A stretch of 64,000 nt of DNA from Robiginitalea sp. (GTDB lineage Bacteria > Bacteroidota > Bacteroidia > Flavobacteriales > Flavobacteriaceae), in contig JAHEJJ010000009.1 in assembly GCA_024638915.1 (NCBI GenBank), positions 1-64,000 on the forward strand, in the 5' to 3' direction. Position 1 is the stretch's first letter, and every line of letters starts with the position of its first letter. A model generated the notes under the pieces. The model was not told the DNA's origin and made no database searches. It saw nothing but the letters and a program-made list of their open reading frames with translations. The position numbers and the translations under genes were made by a program. Shown here piece after piece: positions 18,675 through 26,652 of the stretch.

Positions 18675-20429
18675 ATGAAAGAATTAAAACATCTCAATAA
18701 GTATTTTAAAAAATATGGGCTAAAGCTGCTGATCGGTATCATCATTACTATCATTGCGCGGATCTTCCAACTGGTCATGCCCACTTATGTGAAAAATTCG
18801 ATAGAGGTGGTCGAGAATTATATGGCCGGAAAGATCCTGGAACCGGCTGCCAAGGAGCTGCTCTTCGAGTACGTGCTGATAATCGTTGGTGCCGCCTTGC
18901 TTTCAGGATTTTTTACATTTCTGATGAGGCAAACCATTATTTATGTCTCGCGTTATATCGAATATGACCTCAAAAACGAAGTCTTCGATCATTATCAGCT
19001 TCTTAGTCTTAACTTCTACAAAAAGCGTCGCACCGGAGACCTGATGAATCGGATCAGTGAAGATGTGAGCCAGGTAAGGCTCTACTCCGGCCCTGCCATT
19101 ATGTATGGAATTCAAACGCTTACGCTCTTTGTTTGCCTGATACCCCTTATGTTTATAAAGGCCCCTACGATCGCTTTTTATGCGCTGATCCCGTTGCCTA
19201 TTCTTTCCATTTTGATCTATCAGATAAGCAAGGTGATCCATATGCGGAGTACTAAAGTGCAGGAATATCTGTCTACCCTTTCGACCTTCGCTCAGGAATC
19301 TTTTTCGGGCGTTTCGGTGATAAAAGCGTATAACCTTGAAGATAGAATTAACGAGGAGGTCAATATTCTGGCGCTGGAAGGCAGGGATAAGAGCATGGAC
19401 CTTGCTAAAGTAAATGCGTGGTTCTTTCCCCTGATGATCTTATTGATTGGTATCAGCAATATTTTTGTCATTTATATCGGGGGAAAGCAGTATATCGATG
19501 GAGAAATAGCCTCTGTTGGCACTATTGCAGAATTTATACTATATGTAAATATGCTGACTTGGCCGGTAGCCATTGTAGGGTGGTTGACATCGATCGTGCA
19601 GCGAGCAGAAGCCTCCCAGAAGCGGATAAATGAATTCCTGAAACAGCAGCCCGAAATCGATAATCGGGTAATGGAAAGCACACCCATCAGAGGTGAAATC
19701 GAATTCCGGAATGTTTCTTTCACTTATGATGATACCAACATCACAGCACTGAACGACATATCATTCAAGATCAGTCCCGGACAGACTGTGGCGATCATCG
19801 GGAAAACCGGTTCTGGCAAATCGACCATCCTCGATCTCGTAGCCCGACTCTATGATGCTACTTCAGGTAAAGTGCTGATCGATGGAAAACCGGTTCAGGA
19901 CTTGAATTTAGAGAGCCTCAGGTCTTCGATAGGCGCTGTACCACAGGATGCATTCTTGTTTTCGGATACCATTCGAAACAATATAAAATTCGGAAAGGAA
20001 AGCGCCTCGGAAGAAGAAATTCTCGAGGTGGCGAAAATGGCGGTGGTACATGAAAACATTGTGGGATTCGGCAACCAATACGATACGGTCCTGGGAGAAC
20101 GCGGCATTACCCTGAGTGGTGGTCAGAAACAACGCATCTCCATCGCAAGGGCCTTGTTAAAAGATCCCGTCATCTACCTTTTTGATGACTGCCTGTCTGC
20201 TGTAGATACCGAGACAGAAGAGGAGATCCTCAATAATCTCAAGCAGGCTTCTCACCATAAAACAACCTTAATTGTAAGCCACAGGGTCTCTTCCGCCAAA
20301 AATGCTGATATGATCCTGGTACTGCAGGACGGACAAATTTTACAGCAAGGATCACACGATCAACTGATTGCTCAAAAAGGCTACTATAAGGAGCTTTACC
20401 TACATCAGTTGTCTGAGAAAGAAAACTAG
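18675..20429 (+). CDS. ABC exporter half-transporter (MsbA/MdlA-like) with degenerate Walker B
   Basis: Inner-membrane exporter of 584 residues: six transmembrane helices (about 1-315), then an ATPase domain. The Walker A is IGKTGSGKST at about 376-385, the signature LSGGQKQRISIARALL near 480-495, and the H-loop SHR near 535. The Walker B reads VIYLFDDCLSAVDTE: the catalytic glutamate after the Walker B aspartate is replaced by aspartate. This is the pattern of the degenerate-site half in heterodimeric exporters of the MdlA/TM287 kind, so a partner half may be coded elsewhere. The substrate cannot be told. It is divergent from nusB and followed by the PUR-like gene 76 bases later. Confidence 0.88.
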   Translation: MKELKHLNKYFKKYGLKLLIGIIITIIARIFQLVMPTYVKNSIEVVENYMAGKILEPAAKELLFEYVLIIVGAALLSGFFTFLMRQTIIYVSRYIEYDLKNEVFDHYQLLSLNFYKKRRTGDLMNRISEDVSQVRLYSGPAIMYGIQTLTLFVCLIPLMFIKAPTIAFYALIPLPILSILIYQISKVIHMRSTKVQEYLSTLSTFAQESFSGVSVIKAYNLEDRINEEVNILALEGRDKSMDLAKVNAWFFPLMILLIGISNIFVIYIGGKQYIDGEIASVGTIAEFILYVNMLTWPVAIVGWLTSIVQRAEASQKRINEFLKQQPEIDNRVMESTPIRGEIEFRNVSFTYDDTNITALNDISFKISPGQTVAIIGKTGSGKSTILDLVARLYDATSGKVLIDGKPVQDLNLESLRSSIGAVPQDAFLFSDTIRNNIKFGKESASEEEILEVAKMAVVHENIVGFGNQYDTVLGERGITLSGGQKQRISIARALLKDPVIYLFDDCLSAVDTETEEEILNNLKQASHHKTTLIVSHRVSSAKNADMILVLQDGQILQQGSHDQLIAQKGYYKELYLHQLSEKEN

Positions 20430-20505
20430 AAAAATGTTGCTGAATTAGCATTTTTTTTCCATTTTTGGAGATATTTTATCGAGAGCTAACTACACAAATC
20501 ATATC

Positions 20506-20874
20506 ATGGGGGACAAAGAATTAATGGATCAGGAAGAAATTTATTCGAAGGTGTTACGAGCAGGAAGAAGAACTTATTTCTTCGATGTCCGAAGTACTAA
20601 AGCAGGTGACTATTATTTGACCATCACTGAAAGTAAGAAGTTTACCCACGATGATGGATCCTTTCATTACAAGAAGCACAAAATTTATCTCTACAAAGAG
20701 GATTTTGAATCATTCAGGGAAAATGTAGGTGAAATGATGGATTATATCATCTCCGAAAAGGGCACTGAGGTCATTTCTGAACGACACCAGAAGGATTTTA
20801 AGAAAACCGAGCCCAGTTCCAATGGCGAGGCTTCCAGCGAGAGCTTTACCGACCTGGACTTCGAGGATATTTGA
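20506..20874 (+). CDS. DUF3276 PUR-alpha-like nucleic acid binding protein
   Basis: A 122-residue protein of the DUF3276 family, restricted mainly to Bacteroidota, with one PUR repeat-like domain. The pattern IYSKVLRAGRRTYFFDVRSTKAGDYYLTITESKKF (about 12-46) gives the four-stranded sheet, and HKIYLYKEDFESFRENVGEMMDYII (about 63-87) the last strand and helix; the tail is acidic and ends in a DLDFEDI-type peptide. Structures of relatives bind nucleic acid, and a regulatory role in DNA or RNA binding is inferred from that. A strong intrinsic terminator follows 28 bases after the stop. Confidence 0.85.
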   Translation: MGDKELMDQEEIYSKVLRAGRRTYFFDVRSTKAGDYYLTITESKKFTHDDGSFHYKKHKIYLYKEDFESFRENVGEMMDYIISEKGTEVISERHQKDFKKTEPSSNGEASSESFTDLDFEDI

Positions 20875-20901
20875 AACGAAACTAATGTATTAATTCCATA
20901 G

Positions 20902-20930
20902 ACGGCCTTTGAAATCAAAGGCCGTTTTTT
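20902..20930 (+). terminator. Intrinsic terminator after the PUR-like gene
   Basis: Stem ACGGCCTTTGA (20902-20912) pairs with TCAAAGGCCGT (20915-20925), followed by T6. It separates the PUR-like gene from the M14 peptidase gene. Confidence 0.9.
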
Positions 20931-20966
20931 ATATTTATACTCCTAGCCAGTAACACCAGAGAAAAT

Positions 20967-23486
20967 ATGAGAAAATCACTCCTGCTAATAATAACCCTAT
21001 GCTTCCTGCAGCAGATAACAGGCCAGGAATTGGAATATTATCTGCCGACGGGCACTACTTATAATCCTGATATCCCCAAGCCTGAGGAAGTCATTGGCCA
21101 CAAAGTGGGTGAATGGCATGTCACCCACGATAAATTAGTTCAATACATGACGGCACTGGCCAAAAACAGTGATCGAATCGTATTGGAAAACAGGGGCGAG
21201 ACATTTGAAGGACGCCCTTTGCTTTTGCTTACCGTCACCACTTCTGAAAATCATCAAAAACTGGAAGACCTTCGGATGCGGCATCTAAAAATTACGGAGG
21301 AGGAGGTGCCCGATTCGTCGCTCGATCAGATACCAGTAGTGATCTACCAGGGCTTTTCCATCCACGGCAATGAACCCAGCGGTTCTAACGCGGCACTAGC
21401 CTACGCCTACTACCTGGCGGCCGCGGAGGGGTCCGAGATCGAAGCTCAATTATCCAGTACCATCATACTGCTCGATCCCTCTTTTAACCCAGACGGCCTC
21501 CAACGTTTTGCATATTGGGCCAATACCAACAGAAGCATCCACCTTAATCCAGACAACAATGAACGGGAATACCACGAGGTATGGCCCGGTGGCCGGACTA
21601 ATCACTATTGGTTCGACCTCAACAGAGACTGGCTTCCGGTGCAACTCCCGGAAAGCAGGGCAAGAATTGAAACTTTTCACAGATGGATGCCCAACGTACT
21701 GACGGATCACCATGAAATGGGCACCAATTCGACCTTCTTTTTTCAACCCGGCGTGCCAAGTAGGGTCCATCCCTTGACACCCAAGGAAAATCAACAGCTT
21801 ACAAGAGAAATAGGTGACTTTCATGCAACTGCATTAGACCAGATAGGATCTTTATACTTCACCGAAGAACGTTACGACGATTATTATTACGGAAAGGGAT
21901 CTACGTATCCGGATGTCAATGGCGGTATCGGGATCTTGTTCGAACAAGCCAGTGCCAGGGGGCATATTCAGGAGACCGAAAACGGATTGCTGAGTTTCCC
22001 TTTTAGTATACGGAACCAGTTTACCACGGCCATGTCTACCCTAAAGGCCGCAAACGAATTAAGGATTAAACTACTGCGGTATCAAAGGAATTTCTACAAG
22101 AACATGCGAATCGAGTCGTCCATCGGCAGGAACAAGGCCTTCCTTTTCGGAGACTCTAACGATGCCGCTAAAACGCATCAGATGGCGGATATCCTCTACC
22201 GGCACAAAATAAAATTCCATGAAGTATCAAGAGACATGACCCTGGGTGGCAAAAAGTACACTCCCGGCCACGCCTATATCGTACCGGTCAATCAGAAGAA
22301 TCACAGGCTCTTGAAGGCTATTTTCGAAAAGCGGACTTCCTTTACAGATAGTCTCTTCTACGATATATCGGCCTGGACGCTTCCGCTGGCATTCAATCTT
22401 GACTATACCGAATTACGCTCAATGACCGGTGCCGGTGCGGAAGTAACCGAATTAACCCCGCCACTGGGTTCCATTGGGGAAAAGAGTGAATATGCTTATC
22501 TCTTTGAATGGGGGGAATACTATGCTCCCAGGGCTCTTAACAAAATTCTGGAGAAAGGATTACGAGCCAAGGTCGCCAAATACCCATTCACTGCGGCCGG
22601 TCATAATTTTGATTATGGCACCGTTCTGGTACCTGTTCAAAATCAGGATATGAGTGCCGGGGAGATTCATGATTTCCTTAAAGAGGTAGCTGAGGAGAAC
22701 TATCTACAAATACACGGGGTGGGTACCGGACTGACCCAGGGGATCGATTTGGGAAGCAATGAATTCGACCCTGTGAAAAAGCAAAAAGTGGCGATGGTAG
22801 TGGGCAAAGGGATCCGACCGTACGACGCGGGTGAAATATGGCATCTTTTCGACACCCGTTACGATATGAAAATCAGCAAATTAGATCTTAGCTATATACA
22901 GGAGGTCGATTTGAGTGACTATACCGATATCATCATACCGGGTGGCCGTGATAAAATGAAGATCGATGAAAAAACCAAGGAAAAACTCAACGCGTGGGTC
23001 AAATCAGGTGGATCTCTGATCGCCTACCGCAATACTATCGAGTGGCTTGAAAAACAAGAGTTTATCAAACTCAGTTTCAGGCGAGATACACTTGTAGCAA
23101 AAGATGTGAGTTTTGGCCAGGTATCAAGGTTTAAAGGGGCTCAGGAAACCGGTGGGGCCATTTTTAACGCAAGAATCGACCGTTCCCACCCGATCAATTT
23201 CGGCTATAAAAACAATACAATTCCGATGTTTAGGAATTCGAATATCTATATCGAGCCTGATAAGGACAGCTATAAAAATCCGATCCAATATACAAATGCT
23301 CCGCTGCTGAGTGGATATATTTCAGAGGAAAACCTGGCAAAGCTTAAAGGAAGTGTTCCTTTTCAAATACAAAAACTTGGGAAAGGCCGAGTAATAGTCT
23401 TTACCGATAACACTAATTTCAGAGCCTTTTGGTGTGGCACTAATAAGTTATTGATGAATGCCATTTTCTTCGATCGAATGATGTAA
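20967..23486 (+). CDS. Exported M14 zinc carboxypeptidase-family peptidase, large form
   Basis: A large 839-residue M14-family metallopeptidase with a signal peptide ending near residue 20 (ITGQ). The N-terminal catalytic domain carries the zinc motif H-x-x-E in GFSIHGNEPSG at about 132-142, the NPDGLQRF segment near 175, the FDLNRDW segment near 213 and the DHHEMG segment near 248 that may provide the third histidine. The region after residue 380 includes a glutamine-amidotransferase-like part (IIPGGRDKMK, then GGSLIAYR near 670-690), a combination found in large Bacteroidota M14 proteins. It is expected in the periplasm or outside the cell. The substrate, peptides or peptidoglycan fragments, is not known. 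Confidence 0.85.
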   Translation: MRKSLLLIITLCFLQQITGQELEYYLPTGTTYNPDIPKPEEVIGHKVGEWHVTHDKLVQYMTALAKNSDRIVLENRGETFEGRPLLLLTVTTSENHQKLEDLRMRHLKITEEEVPDSSLDQIPVVIYQGFSIHGNEPSGSNAALAYAYYLAAAEGSEIEAQLSSTIILLDPSFNPDGLQRFAYWANTNRSIHLNPDNNEREYHEVWPGGRTNHYWFDLNRDWLPVQLPESRARIETFHRWMPNVLTDHHEMGTNSTFFFQPGVPSRVHPLTPKENQQLTREIGDFHATALDQIGSLYFTEERYDDYYYGKGSTYPDVNGGIGILFEQASARGHIQETENGLLSFPFSIRNQFTTAMSTLKAANELRIKLLRYQRNFYKNMRIESSIGRNKAFLFGDSNDAAKTHQMADILYRHKIKFHEVSRDMTLGGKKYTPGHAYIVPVNQKNHRLLKAIFEKRTSFTDSLFYDISAWTLPLAFNLDYTELRSMTGAGAEVTELTPPLGSIGEKSEYAYLFEWGEYYAPRALNKILEKGLRAKVAKYPFTAAGHNFDYGTVLVPVQNQDMSAGEIHDFLKEVAEENYLQIHGVGTGLTQGIDLGSNEFDPVKKQKVAMVVGKGIRPYDAGEIWHLFDTRYDMKISKLDLSYIQEVDLSDYTDIIIPGGRDKMKIDEKTKEKLNAWVKSGGSLIAYRNTIEWLEKQEFIKLSFRRDTLVAKDVSFGQVSRFKGAQETGGAIFNARIDRSHPINFGYKNNTIPMFRNSNIYIEPDKDSYKNPIQYTNAPLLSGYISEENLAKLKGSVPFQIQKLGKGRVIVFTDNTNFRAFWCGTNKLLMNAIFFDRMM

Positions 23487-23515
23487 GTATAGCATTTACC
23501 GGAAGGCAGCCTTTC

Positions 23516-23523
23516 TAATTTTG
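23516..23523 (+). promoter_or_regulatory. -7 promoter box for the AhpC/TSA-cupin-GNAT group
   Basis: TAATTTTG, an exact TAnnTTTG match, 22 bases before the ATG at 23546. A TTTA near 23493-23496 could act as a weak -33. Confidence 0.35.
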
Positions 23524-23545
23524 ATTAATTTTATAAAAAAACAAT

Positions 23546-24109
23546 ATGGCAAGGACTCCAAGCAATATGATCCCCTTAGGCACCAAGGCGCCTGATTTTA
23601 AGCTCCCCGACACCGTCTCCGGCCAGACCGTAAGCCTGAACGAACTGAAGGGTACGCAAGCTACCGTAGTCATGTTTATCTGTAATCATTGCCCCTTTGT
23701 AAAACATGTAAACGCAGGTATGGTTGCTATGGCCAAAGATTACCAATCCATGGGAATCGGGTTTATCGCCATATCCAGCAACGATGTCTTGAATTATCCG
23801 GACGATGCCCCCGATCTGATGACGGTCAACGCCAGGGAAGAAGGATATCCATTTCCCTACCTATATGATGAGTCACAGGAGGTTGCAAAGGCCTATGATG
23901 CGGCATGTACTCCGGATTTTTATCTTTTCGACCGAAATCTGCAGCTGGTGTATAGAGGACAAATGGACGATAGCAGGCCGGGTAATGGAATTCCTGTGAC
24001 CGGAAAAGATTTGCGGGCAGCTATAGATACTTTGCTTAGCGGAGGTAAGATCAATGCTATACAGAAACCGAGTATCGGATGTAATATTAAGTGGAAAGTC
24101 CCGTCATGA
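23546..24109 (+). CDS. Thioredoxin-fold AhpC/TSA-like protein
   Basis: A 187-residue cytoplasmic protein of the thioredoxin-like AhpC/TSA/redoxin group. After GTKAPDFKLPDTVSGQ (about 9-24) comes MFICNHCPFVKH (about 48-59), a C-x-x-C of the form found in the broad redoxin family with CNHCPF, and later CTPDFYLFD near 124-132 with the cis-proline strand. It probably reduces or senses peroxide or thiol compounds, but no specific role is known for this subfamily. It overlaps the cupin gene by four bases (ATGA), so the two, and probably the GNAT gene after them, are one transcript. Confidence 0.8.
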   Translation: MARTPSNMIPLGTKAPDFKLPDTVSGQTVSLNELKGTQATVVMFICNHCPFVKHVNAGMVAMAKDYQSMGIGFIAISSNDVLNYPDDAPDLMTVNAREEGYPFPYLYDESQEVAKAYDAACTPDFYLFDRNLQLVYRGQMDDSRPGNGIPVTGKDLRAAIDTLLSGGKINAIQKPSIGCNIKWKVPS

Positions 24110-24435
24110 AAGTCGACAAGGACAAGGCCCTGGCCAGTCTTTTGGCCGGTACAGATACATTTAAAACCGTTTTCAGTCGTGGTACGTTATCTGTTGAAGT
24201 TTATAAGCCCCATAAAGTAGATCTGCAAAACCCTCATGACCGCGACGAAGTCTATATTATCATATCGGGTTCTTCAGAGTTTCAGACCGCTGATCAAAGG
24301 GTAAAATGCAAGTCTGGGGATTTCCTTTTCGTACCAGCCTATCAGGAGCATCGATTCCTGAATTTTACCGATGATTTTGCCACATGGGTAATGTTTTACG
24401 GACCCGAAGGAGGTGAAAACGAAAAGAGCCTCTAG
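24106..24435 (+). CDS. Small cupin-domain protein
   Basis: A single-domain cupin of 109 residues. The start at 24106 is inside the ATGA overlap with the preceding gene, a translational coupling pattern; an in-frame ATG at 24091 is less likely. The conserved barrel strands are seen in VEVYKPHKVDLQNPHDRDEVYIIISGSSEF (about 27-56), which supplies the H-x-x-x-E-type metal ligands (HDRDEVY), and in GDFLFVPAYQEHRFLNF (about 71-87) with the second-motif histidine. Small cupins can be enzymes or sensors; nothing in the context fixes the ligand. Confidence 0.78.
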   Translation: MKVDKDKALASLLAGTDTFKTVFSRGTLSVEVYKPHKVDLQNPHDRDEVYIIISGSSEFQTADQRVKCKSGDFLFVPAYQEHRFLNFTDDFATWVMFYGPEGGENEKSL

Positions 24436-24439
24436 GATC

Positions 24440-24967
24440 ATGAGAATGATTCCCCTTACCGCTGAATTGATTTCGACTTATAATAGTGTGGGCACCTCAT
24501 CGTATCGTCAACACTACCTTCATTTATGGACAAATAGAAACCCGACCCAGTATATTGAAAAAAGTTTCACCACTCAGGTGGTTGCCAGTGAAATAAAGGA
24601 TTCCAATCTGGGACTCTTTCTGATCGAAGAAAAAGGTGAAGTAGCGGGTATCCTTAAACTTGTGATCGATGCACCGACCGAGGGATATACAGGACGCCAG
24701 TCTCTGATGTTGGAAAAGATCTATATCCTTAAATCTCATTCCGGACAGGGCCTTGGAAAGAAATGTATCAGGTTTGTTATCGATTTAACGGAATCTATGG
24801 GGAAAAAGATCCTATGGCTCTGTACGATGAAAAAAGGCCGTGCTTTGGAATTTTACCTCGATCTGGGTTTCGAGATCTTCGGTGAAAAGCTATTGCCTTT
24901 TCCCAACGTTCTCGATGACCAAAGGCCAATGTATAAACTAAAATATTTATTGGGATCACAATCCTGA
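24440..24967 (+). CDS. GNAT-family N-acetyltransferase
   Basis: A 175-residue acyltransferase that moves an acetyl group from acetyl-CoA to an unknown amine. The acetyl-CoA pyrophosphate loop is visible in HSGQGLGKKCI (about 103-113), after the LMLEKIYIL strand, and the C-terminal YLDLGFEIFGEK helix-strand is typical. The ATG at 24440, five bases after the cupin stop, is preferred; a GTG at 24413 would give 184 residues and overlap the cupin by 23 bases. It ends 15 bases from the convergent YfiT-type gene. Confidence 0.82.
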   Translation: MRMIPLTAELISTYNSVGTSSYRQHYLHLWTNRNPTQYIEKSFTTQVVASEIKDSNLGLFLIEEKGEVAGILKLVIDAPTEGYTGRQSLMLEKIYILKSHSGQGLGKKCIRFVIDLTESMGKKILWLCTMKKGRALEFYLDLGFEIFGEKLLPFPNVLDDQRPMYKLKYLLGSQS

Positions 24968-24982
24968 TAAACGCCTGGTACC

Positions 24983-25525
24983 TTACCAGCCTTTCCGGCG
25001 TATCAGATTGGCAATATGGGCATAATGGTGGTCGCCATGCCAGACATATCGTCCGATATTTTCCTCCAGACTGGTTTCGATATGTCCTTCGGGATGGATG
25101 AAGGTCTTTTTCAACTCCTTCCTGTCGAGCCCCCGCAATAGGAACACCAATTTCTGATGTATCACCTGGAGATGAAGCAGCGAGTTTTCGATAGGGGCTG
25201 ATTTGGAATCGTGAAGTTCTGCCCATTTCTTTTCGTCGTAAACCTTGATCAGAGGTGATTTTTCTGTCAGGGCCCATTTGAATCGGATATAACTGTTATG
25301 ATGGCTATCAGAAATATGATGTATCAATTGCCTGACCGTCCAACCACCCGGCCGGTATGGAGTTTCCAGTTGTTCCAGGTCAAGTTCGAAAACCAGATCC
25401 CTAAGCCGTGCAGGAAACCGCTCCAGCGAATCGATCCACTCTTTTATTTGTAATTCGGGAATGCTTTCCGGCACCTGGAATTTCCCGATGGGATAGCGCA
25501 AAGGGTCAAGGTCATTTTTTTCCAT
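24983..25525 (-). CDS. YfiT/BstA-type DinB-superfamily thiol transferase
   Basis: A 180-residue DinB-like four-helix protein of the YfiT group, whose Bacillus relatives are metal-dependent bacillithiol S-transferases. The start MEKNDLDPLRYPIG at 25525 matches family openings; the frame to 25564 is longer than needed. Features: WTVRQLIHHISDSHHNSYIRFKWAL near 61-85 and YVWHGDHHYAHIANL near 160-174, which give the three-histidine metal site (one in HISDSH, two in WHGDHH). Whether this organism makes bacillithiol or another thiol is not shown in the window. Confidence 0.85.
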   Translation of the reverse strand: MEKNDLDPLRYPIGKFQVPESIPELQIKEWIDSLERFPARLRDLVFELDLEQLETPYRPGGWTVRQLIHHISDSHHNSYIRFKWALTEKSPLIKVYDEKKWAELHDSKSAPIENSLLHLQVIHQKLVFLLRGLDRKELKKTFIHPEGHIETSLEENIGRYVWHGDHHYAHIANLIRRKGW

Positions 25526-25699
25526 AAATCTAAAGGTAAGGAAGATATGAACCTGACAAAACACCCAGCATCATGAAATAGTCCTAATTAGATCAGGACC
25601 TTAAGTTTTAATACATTTTTAACCCTCCTGAAAATCAAAAGTGAAATGGAATGTAATACCTTTAATAATCAACAATAACACAACTTTAAAAATTAGATA

Positions 25700-26338
25700 A
25701 TGGCTACGATACGACTGGGCGATCTCGCTCCTGATTTTACAGCAGACAGTTCAAAGGGTACTATTAATCTCTATGAATATCTGGGAGATAGCTGGGGTAT
25801 CCTGTTTTCTCATCCTGCTGATTTTACTCCTGTTTGTACCACAGAATTGGGAACGGCCGCTAAATTCAAAGGAGAATTCGACAAAAGGAATGTAAAAATG
25901 CTAGCACTGAGCGTTGACGGGAAGGCATCGCACCTTGAATGGATAAAGGATATAAATGATACGCAGAATACAGAGGTGAATTTCCCTATTATCGCGGATG
26001 AGGATAAAAGGGTTTCCACATTGTATGATATGATCCATCCCAATGCCGATGACAACCTAACGGTTAGGTCGGTATACATCATTGCGCCGGATAAATCCGT
26101 TAAGCTTACCATCACTTATCCGGCTTCGACGGGAAGGAATTTTCACGAATTGTTGCGAGTGATAGATTCACTTCAACTCACCGCCTACCATTCCGTGGCT
26201 ACTCCAGCCAACTGGACGCATGGTGAAGATGTAGTGGTCAGTCCATCTATATCTACACCTCAGGCCCAAGAAATGTTCGTCAAAGGAATAGAAGAAATAC
26301 GTCCTTATCTGAGGATGACACCCGATCCGACGGCCTGA
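25700..26338 (+). CDS. 1-Cys peroxiredoxin (Prx6-like)
   Basis: Reduces hydrogen peroxide and organic peroxides. The 212-residue length, the active-site motif PADFTPVCTTELG (peroxidatic cysteine about residue 46) and the C-terminal domain (ANWTHGEDVVVSPSI near 170-185) identify the Prx6/1-Cys branch. No resolving cysteine is evident in the expected C-terminal position. It has its own terminator 26 bases downstream and no cotranscribed neighbour; a TACCTTTA sequence about 40 bases upstream is a one-mismatch -7 candidate. Confidence 0.93.
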   Translation: MATIRLGDLAPDFTADSSKGTINLYEYLGDSWGILFSHPADFTPVCTTELGTAAKFKGEFDKRNVKMLALSVDGKASHLEWIKDINDTQNTEVNFPIIADEDKRVSTLYDMIHPNADDNLTVRSVYIIAPDKSVKLTITYPASTGRNFHELLRVIDSLQLTAYHSVATPANWTHGEDVVVSPSISTPQAQEMFVKGIEEIRPYLRMTPDPTA

Positions 26339-26363
26339 TTTAAATACTCTATACAAATTCAGA

Positions 26364-26390
26364 AACCTTCCTATATGGGAGGTTTTTTTT
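26364..26390 (+). terminator. Intrinsic terminator after the peroxiredoxin gene
   Basis: AACCTTCC pairs with GGGAGGTT (with one G-T pair) around a short TATAT loop, followed by a run of T8. Confidence 0.8.
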
Positions 26391-26514
26391 ATCATCAAGC
26401 TCATTTATATAAAATGGATTTTAATGGGGTAAACAGGTAGGGTTTAAGTGCTGGCTGCTGTTATATATTTAGAGGCATGTTTTGCTTCCAAAAAATAATA
26501 TCACACATACACCC

Positions 26515-26598
26515 ATGAGTCTGTTTATTGAGTTATGTCTTTTTATGATACTTGTAAATCTGATATTACTTGTTTATAGTTCGAACCGTTCCAAATAA
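26515..26598 (+). CDS. Candidate 27-residue single-pass membrane peptide
   Basis: ATG at 26515 to TAA at 26598, 27 codons. The peptide is a hydrophobic helix (residues about 3-21) followed by SSNRSK. Placed ungapped against residues 1-27 of the 59-residue protein at 42650-42829 it shares M1, F4, I12, N15, L16, L18, L19, S22, N24 and K27, with conservative swaps at positions 21 (Y/F), 23 (S/T) and 25 (R/K). This relation is the main evidence that it is a gene. A one-mismatch promoter (TTTA-N17-TATATTTA) lies at 26443-26471. The dual immunophilin gene faces it 54 bases away. The function is unknown. Confidence 0.4.
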   Translation: MSLFIELCLFMILVNLILLVYSSNRSK

Positions 26599-26652
26599 AA
26601 AAGTATCAGATTAATAGAGTGGTGAAATCGTTTATTTTCAAGTATGGTAATC

